9,379 bases of DNA from Elusimicrobiales bacterium (GTDB taxonomy: Bacteria; Elusimicrobiota; Elusimicrobia; Elusimicrobiales; Elusimicrobiaceae), in NCBI GenBank assembly GCA_030540535.1, contig JAUNWB010000031.1:1-9379 (forward strand), read 5' to 3'. Both the position numbers and the translations under genes were made by a program. The notes under the pieces were generated by a model that did no database searches, had not been told where the DNA came from, and worked only from the letters and a program-made list of their open reading frames with translations. Shown in pieces: positions 5,644-9,379 of the stretch (position 1 is the stretch's first letter; every line of letters begins with the position of its first letter).

Positions 5644-7047
5644 CTATAGTCCGTTGTTGATTTTCTGTTCTTCCCCGTACGGGACGAAGACGTCTTGCGC
5701 CGCGCTGTATCGGCGGATTTGCGCCAATTCGTCGATATTGCGCAACATGTCTTCCCCGTACGAATCCGCCACTTTGAGAGGCGACACAAGTCCCGCGCTT
5801 ATCCCCGCCTGGACTTCCTTCACGTTACGGAAGAGCCGCCACGCCGGCGCGCCCGATCCTCTCCATCCGACGTCGCCGCGCAAGTCGTCGAGCGTCCATC
5901 CGGCGGGAAGGGTTATCTTTCCGTCAAGAATCCAGTTTGGCAAAAGCCAATCGAATATCCACCCGTCGAGCATCGAGACGGTAGGCGCTTGTTTCTTCTC
6001 GACGCTGTCCAAATACTGTTCGAATTCCCCTTCCGACCCGTAGAAGTTCGTCTTCGATCCGTCGTAAAATGAGAAGGGAACGTCGAGAGCCGCGAAGATC
6101 ATCCGAATGATCGATTCGCAAAAGCTTTGGAAGTTTTGCGAAGGGTTGGACGATTCCATGAACTGCGCGTCCTCTCCAACCTTCAATGCCAAATGCATCA
6201 CGTCAGACCCAAACGTTTCGGCGGCCTTGCGTTCAATGCTTTCCGCGTCGTCCGTCGTTTGGTCGTCGTATTGCGCCACGATTGATTCGCCGTCTGACAA
6301 CGTCGTCTTCAGGCCTAGAATCTGTTCAAGTTTGAGTTTCGCCAAAGCATAGGACAACCCGTCGTAAAGGTAAGAGACCATCTCGACGGCGGGCGCGAAC
6401 AACGACACGCCGCGAATCTGATCCGCGCGGGTTAGGTATGCGGGAAGGTCGAAGTTTCGAGCGTCCACGACGCGTTCGAACTCAAAACCGCCGTATTCCT
6501 TGCGCTTGCATATCGAGTAATAACGCGCCGCGCCGTCGGAATCGATCTTGACGCCGTTGACCCACGAAGGGTCGGCGCCGAAGTCGGAAGGCGTCGCGAT
6601 TCGGTCCGATTCGATTAGTTGAATCCGACCGTCCGCGCGTTTCAACACCCCCACGTCCCCGTCGATCGCGCGGTGGCTCTCTAGGATCGTCATAAGTTCG
6701 TCAAATCCTCTACGCCGCGACGCGTCGCAATTCTGCGGCGCCTTCCAGAGCGCGACAAGGCGTTCTAAACGCTTGTTAAACTCTCGATCGGGCGTCCCCG
6801 CAGAAAAGCGGTAATAACTCACGAACTGAAGATGCTTTCTTAGCGCGAAACCCGCCAAAGAGAAGTTGCGCTGTTGGTCGCGCGCTTCGCTAATGAGGCG
6901 GCGGCGTTGTTCCGTCGGCAACTCTCGATCTTCAGACTTAGTCGACACGTACACGGGACGGCGCGTCGGTCGTTCTTCTATCGCGTTATACTTTAACGCA
7001 TAGAGAGCTCGGCGGATTCGGTCGCTTTTCAATAGATTCCAAATCAT
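5644..7047 (-). CDS. Portal protein, lambda gpB type
   Basis: The 467-residue protein is somewhat shorter than lambda gpB (533). Recognisable parts are an N-terminal RRRLISEARDQQRNFSLAGFALRKHLQFV segment (48-76), RIQLIESDRIATP (141-153), and the portal signature DQIRGVSLFAPAVEMV (209-224). Next come PSQNFQSFCESIIRMIFAALDVPFSF (302-327) with a YDGSKTNFYGSEGEF stretch (328-342), and WTLDDLRGDVGWRGSG..W....NVKEVQAGISAGLVSPLKVADSYGED (384-433), typical of the stem and crown. It forms the dodecameric ring through which terminase pumps DNA. The gene begins 1 nt after the gpW stop without an obvious Shine-Dalgarno (only TAAG), so its translation is probably coupled to gpW. Confidence 0.9.
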   Translation of the reverse strand: MIWNLLKSDRIRRALYALKYNAIEERPTRRPVYVSTKSEDRELPTEQRRRLISEARDQQRNFSLAGFALRKHLQFVSYYRFSAGTPDREFNKRLERLVALWKAPQNCDASRRRGFDELMTILESHRAIDGDVGVLKRADGRIQLIESDRIATPSDFGADPSWVNGVKIDSDGAARYYSICKRKEYGGFEFERVVDARNFDLPAYLTRADQIRGVSLFAPAVEMVSYLYDGLSYALAKLKLEQILGLKTTLSDGESIVAQYDDQTTDDAESIERKAAETFGSDVMHLALKVGEDAQFMESSNPSQNFQSFCESIIRMIFAALDVPFSFYDGSKTNFYGSEGEFEQYLDSVEKKQAPTVSMLDGWIFDWLLPNWILDGKITLPAGWTLDDLRGDVGWRGSGAPAWRLFRNVKEVQAGISAGLVSPLKVADSYGEDMLRNIDELAQIRRYSAAQDVFVPYGEEQKINNGL

Positions 7048-7048
7048 C

Positions 7049-7264
7049 TTATTTTAACACCACTTGATACAAACGCGACGGGCGCGTTAAACGCGATTCT
7101 TCCAACTCTAGTTCTTTAAGTTCTTCTCTTGCTTGCGCCCTGTCAAAACGTTCAGACACCCCGTCTATAGTCAACTCCGTCAACAACGTCGGGTCTTCAA
7201 GCGCCTCACGAAGAATCTTGATTCTCCGGCGTATGCTTGCTAGTCGTTCTTCTCTTTCCGTCAT
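7049..7264 (-). CDS. gpW-like head-tail joining protein
   Basis: The ATG at 7264 is preferred over a TTG at 7279: GGGAG lies about 8 nt upstream of it, and the resulting 71 residues match gpW size (68 in lambda). The sequence starts with a MTEREERLASIRRRIKILREAL helix, then a beta-hairpin-like LTIDGVSERFDR, a second helix AREELKELELEESRL and a C-terminal RPSRLYQVVLK. This is the helix-hairpin-helix layout of gpW, including the aromatic C-terminus. Lambda gpW binds under the portal and completes the head before tail attachment. Its place immediately before the portal gene matches lambda (W-B). Confidence 0.8.
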   Translation of the reverse strand: MTEREERLASIRRRIKILREALEDPTLLTELTIDGVSERFDRAQAREELKELELEESRLTRPSRLYQVVLK

Positions 7265-7407
7265 TCTCCCAACTCCCAATAATTAAACGAAGATCACCGG
7301 CAAGCCCTCTCCATACCTTCGGCGCTCCGCTTAGCGTTTTCTTCGCGCTTGATACGCGCGATCGTTCGCTTTGCTTGCCGTTTAGTAAAAATTACACTAC
7401 TCTCAAA
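7265..7407. other. Intergenic gap with a repeat copy and a possible gene remnant
   Basis: This 143-nt gap separates the methyltransferase stop from gpW. Right to left, it holds one copy of the 44-bp repeat, then a stretch that stays open on the minus strand in the methyltransferase frame after its stop and encodes a basic peptide (TKRQAKRTIARIKREENAK, ending ERACR before a TGA near 7292). No ATG, GTG or TTG serves it in frame before the repeat. It may be the tail of a gene broken when the cassette arrived. I see no clear promoter or terminator. Confidence 0.4.
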
Positions 7408-7408
7408 T
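7365..7408. repeat. 44-bp direct repeat, left copy
   Basis: Bases 7365-7408 match 8552-8595 with a single difference (c at 7369, t at 8556), so 39 bases (7370-7408) are identical. The two copies start 1187 bp apart and enclose the small basic ORF and the methyltransferase. This copy begins at the methyltransferase stop codon and runs into the gap before gpW. Confidence 0.9.
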
Positions 7409-8400
7409 TACCCTCTTAGCTCTTTCGCGATCTCATTAAGTCGTCGTCGGTTTTCGGCGTTCTTCGCAACTATTACCGCGATTTGACGCTCTAGTTCGTC
7501 GATATCAATCTTTTCGCGGTCGTCCTTCTTGTCGACGTACGACGACGGGGTGAAGTTGTACTTGTTCGCGTGGATTTCCATGTGGTCGGCCAACTTCGCG
7601 AAATACTCGACGTTCCGGCGTTCTCTGACCGTCTTTGCGATCAGGTCGATCGACTCTTTCGTCAACGCCAACGCGGAGCCCTCCTTCTTCGTCTCAACCC
7701 CCGTCGCGTCGACGAAGAGGACGGAAAGCTGCGGTTCTTTCGTCAGAAAAAACAAGACGACGCCGATCGACGTTTCGTTGAAGAGTTTTTCAGGAAGAGC
7801 GACGACGGCGGCGACGTGGGAAAGAATCTGCACTCTTATACAAGATTCTTTTCCCCCTCTGTAGCACACGCCGGGAAACATGATAAAAGACGCGCATCCG
7901 TCCTTGTTGAGAAGGTGCAAGCCGTGTTGAATGAACGCAAGGTCGCTTGCTTTGTTCGGCGCCAAGATATGCGAAAAGCGCGGATCGTCGGCGGCGACCT
8001 TCGACGAATCCCATTTCAGAGAGAAGGGGGGATTCGCCGTGATCGCGTCGAATCGTTCGTTCATGAAATGAGGCGCTAAAAGCGTATCCCCTACGCCGTA
8101 GTTTATGGAACGGATGTTTTTTGCTCCCAGCAAGTTTGATTTCGCCATCTCAACCGATTTCCCGTCGACGTCCTGACCGTAGACGTGGACGGGCGCTTCA
8201 AGTTGCGACGCTAAGTCGTGAAGAAGGAATCCCGATCCGCACGTCGGATCGTAGACCTTCTTATTTGTCAGATCGCCTTCGAAGAAGTCGGCGATCAGTC
8301 GCGACGCAAGACGCGCGACCGACGCGGGCGTGTAGAATTTCCCCAACGCCTTCGCGTCTTTCAAGGCTTGCGACGCGTCGTCCCGTTTAAGTTCCGCCAT
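7408..8400 (-). CDS. Orphan HsdM-like DNA adenine N6-methyltransferase
   Basis: The 330-residue protein belongs to the N-6 adenine methylase group typified by HsdM. After GKFYTPASVARLASRLI (20-36), motif I is DPTCGSGFLL (51-60), which binds S-adenosylmethionine; GQDVDGKSVEMAK (75-87) follows as the acidic motif II, and the catalytic motif IV is NPPF (123-126). The C-terminal IDELERQIAVIVAKNAENRRRLNEIAKEL (300-328) looks like a coiled coil, as in HsdM contacts with HsdS. It lacks the ~150-residue N-terminal helical domain of full HsdM (about 500 residues). No hsdR or hsdS is next to it, so it is probably an orphan that protects phage DNA from host restriction. A GGGAGGG site precedes the ATG, which overlaps the upstream stop by 1 nt (TAATG). 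Confidence 0.85.
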   Translation of the reverse strand: MAELKRDDASQALKDAKALGKFYTPASVARLASRLIADFFEGDLTNKKVYDPTCGSGFLLHDLASQLEAPVHVYGQDVDGKSVEMAKSNLLGAKNIRSINYGVGDTLLAPHFMNERFDAITANPPFSLKWDSSKVAADDPRFSHILAPNKASDLAFIQHGLHLLNKDGCASFIMFPGVCYRGGKESCIRVQILSHVAAVVALPEKLFNETSIGVVLFFLTKEPQLSVLFVDATGVETKKEGSALALTKESIDLIAKTVRERRNVEYFAKLADHMEIHANKYNFTPSSYVDKKDDREKIDIDELERQIAVIVAKNAENRRRLNEIAKELRG

Positions 8401-8552
8401 TACTTTTCCCTCCCGTCGTCTAAAACGTTTAGACGTTCGCGTTTTAAGGCCTTTAAGCGCTCTTGTTTTTTGGCGTTCTGGATCGCGCGTTCGCGCTTGT
8501 TCTTCTCAACCTTCTTCCGAAAATGTTGGCCGCCTTTACTTCGTTTGTTCAT
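8400..8552 (-). CDS. Small basic protein upstream of the methyltransferase
   Basis: The ATG at 8552 gives 50 residues, very rich in Lys and Arg, that would form one long charged helix (HFRKKVEKNKRERAIQNAKK). The frame stays open upstream to an ATG at 8663, but that version overlaps the terminase gene by 85 nt and has no ribosome binding site; the 8552 start has no obvious site either. Its stop shares one base with the methyltransferase start, suggesting a two-gene cassette. It might bind DNA or partner the methyltransferase. I recognise no family, and it could be non-functional. Confidence 0.45.
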   Translation of the reverse strand: MNKRSKGGQHFRKKVEKNKRERAIQNAKKQERLKALKRERLNVLDDGREK

Positions 8553-8595
8553 TCGTTTTGCTTGCCGTTTAGTAAAAATTACACTACTCTCAAAT
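8552..8595. repeat. 44-bp direct repeat, right copy
   Basis: This is the partner of 7365-7408. It covers the last codons of the terminase gene, the 27-nt gap, and ends at the ATG of the small basic ORF. The only mismatch would be synonymous (Lys AAA/AAG) in the frame that runs through both copies as FESSVIFTKRQAKR. Confidence 0.9.
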
Positions 8596-9379
8596 CTACT
8601 CTCAAATTTCTTCGCGGGTCGTCGGAAGTCATAAGACCTAGGGTAGACGCGGCGGCGAAACATCCAACGACACAGTCGAAGAAGTGGTTGTCAGGTCGAG
8701 CCGGCGTTGGAGACCATTCGACGACGCGATTTGATCCCGACTCCACATTTTTTGCCGTTTCCGCGCTTAGATGCTCTGAGAACATCCGGTGAACCGTTCG
8801 ATCCTCACCCCAAAGGCTCAGACTTCCCGATTCTCCAGGCGTTAGGCTCAACGATTCGTGAACTTTCGTTTTCCAGTAGTTCACGTCGACTAAGACCTGA
8901 CGACCTGTGATCGCCTTGACCTTTTCGTCGAGCAAATGCCACCCGAAAACACGCCCGTCTCTCTTTGGCCATAAACGCATCGGTTTCTGTTTCGCGCTTA
9001 TCGCCGCGCCTTTCGACGGGTACGCGAAACGCGCCCCCGTCATGCGGATTGAGTCTTCGACGATCTCAGGTTTCCATCCCGCGTCGACGCCTACTCTATT
9101 TACCACTCTATTGCCAAAATCGCCGCTTTCCTCTCCAGAGTAACAACGCGTCTTTAAATCGTTTAATAGAAAACAAAGCCCTTCGCGCACGCGCCCGTCG
9201 GCGGTCTTCCCGTCGTAGACTCTAGCCAACGTCTCCAGGCCGCCGTCGTTCTTCGAGAAATACGCCCGACGCTGTTCTGGAAACGTCCCGTAGTCGATAA
9301 CGTATCCCGTGAAGTCGTCCTTGAACGCGACGACCGCGAAATATAACAAGTCCCCGTGGACGTCGACGAACGCCGTGAT
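8579..9379 (-). CDS. Terminase large subunit, GpA type, nuclease end (5' part outside window)
   Basis: The frame is open to the window edge and begins ITAFVDVHGDLLYFAVVAFK, the start of the GpA nuclease domain, so the ATPase part lies to the right. The visible 266 residues include FVDV (candidate metal-binding Asp6), DYGTFPEQ (29-36), RVGVDAGW (95-102, Asp99), VLVDVNYWK (162-170) and RPDNHFFDCVVGCFAAAS (228-245), whose Asp residues match the conserved 'DNHxxDc' end of GpA-family proteins. This RNase H-like nuclease cuts concatemeric DNA during packaging. The last residues, LRVDLRVV, are encoded by a tandem 12-bp duplication and look grafted on. Order relative to gpW and portal fits lambda (A-W-B). 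Confidence 0.85.
   Translation of the reverse strand: MTAFVDVHGDLLYFAVVAFKDDFTGYVIDYGTFPEQRRAYFSKNDGGLETLARVYDGKTADGRVREGLCFLLNDLKTRCYSGEESGDFGNRVVNRVGVDAGWKPEIVEDSIRMTGARFAYPSKGAAISAKQKPMRLWPKRDGRVFGWHLLDEKVKAITGRQVLVDVNYWKTKVHESLSLTPGESGSLSLWGEDRTVHRMFSEHLSAETAKNVESGSNRVVEWSPTPARPDNHFFDCVVGCFAAASTLGLMTSDDPRRNLRVDLRVV
8584..8607. repeat. Tandem 12-bp duplication at the terminase 3' end
   Basis: The unit ctactctcaaat occurs twice head to tail at 8584-8595 and 8596-8607. The left unit belongs to the 44-bp repeat; the left-hand 44-bp copy has only one unit at its corresponding end. On the minus strand the duplication yields the repeated LRV(D) at the terminase C-terminus. Confidence 0.85.

Noticed and set aside
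7570..8079. 169-residue plus-strand ORF
   Set aside because: It lies antisense within the methyltransferase gene, is Arg-rich and has no coherent motif; a shadow of NCG codons.
7408..8400. Complete type I restriction-modification system
   Set aside because: No specificity or restriction subunit is visible, and the methyltransferase lacks the N-terminal HsdM domain.
7365..8595. CRISPR array or insertion sequence
   Set aside because: There are only two repeat copies, 1.2 kb apart, direct rather than inverted, and no transposase or spacers lie between them.
8400..8663. Longer 87-residue version of the small basic ORF
   Set aside because: It overlaps the terminase coding region by 85 nt and has no ribosome binding site; the ATG at 8552 is more likely, though not certain.

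Overview
The window is a stretch of a double-stranded DNA tailed-phage genome or prophage. It carries an almost complete head-assembly operon on the minus strand, read right to left, which meets a tail-fibre operon on the plus strand coming from the left. No host gene, integrase, tRNA or rRNA was seen, so free phage and prophage cannot be told apart. Codons of the NCG type (GCG, ACG, TCG, CCG) and GAC/GTC dominate, giving the DNA a GACG/CGTC texture. This suggests a moderately GC-rich host. I cannot name the host; a planctomycete-like or other gut/environmental bacterium is only a guess.

Minus strand, in transcription order: the nuclease end of a GpA-type large terminase (cut by the window edge); a small basic ORF and an orphan HsdM-like adenine methyltransferase, enclosed by two copies of a 44-bp direct repeat; a gpW-like head-tail joining protein; a lambda-type portal; a prohead protease fused to a scaffold, with a strong internal start for a free scaffold; an HK97-fold major capsid protein; a gp10-like neck/tail-completion protein; and a tail tube protein. 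After a 60-nt gap come a possible 17-codon leader with a near-perfect ribosome binding site, two very small membrane proteins and a divergent sigma-70-like protein. A probable intrinsic terminator closes the operon.

Plus strand: the C-terminal part of a collagen-like (Gly-X-Y) fibre, then an unknown 150-residue protein and a 79-residue Cys-rich protein. They are chained by 4-nt stop/start overlaps and converge on the sigma-like gene, overlapping it by 13 nt. These last plus-strand genes and the sigma-like gene look less NCG-biased than the structural genes, as expected of accessory genes.

Functionally, terminase packages DNA through the portal into a shell built from capsid protein on the scaffold and matured by the protease. 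gpW and the gp10-like protein close the head and join the tail tube, while the fibre probably contacts the host. The parts worth a second look are the repeat-flanked methyltransferase cassette, the sigma-like gene and small membrane proteins after the tail tube, the internal scaffold start, and the strand switch that separates the tail tube from the fibre genes. There is no gene-free stretch longer than 300 bases; the longest gap, 7265-7407, holds one repeat copy and a possible gene remnant.
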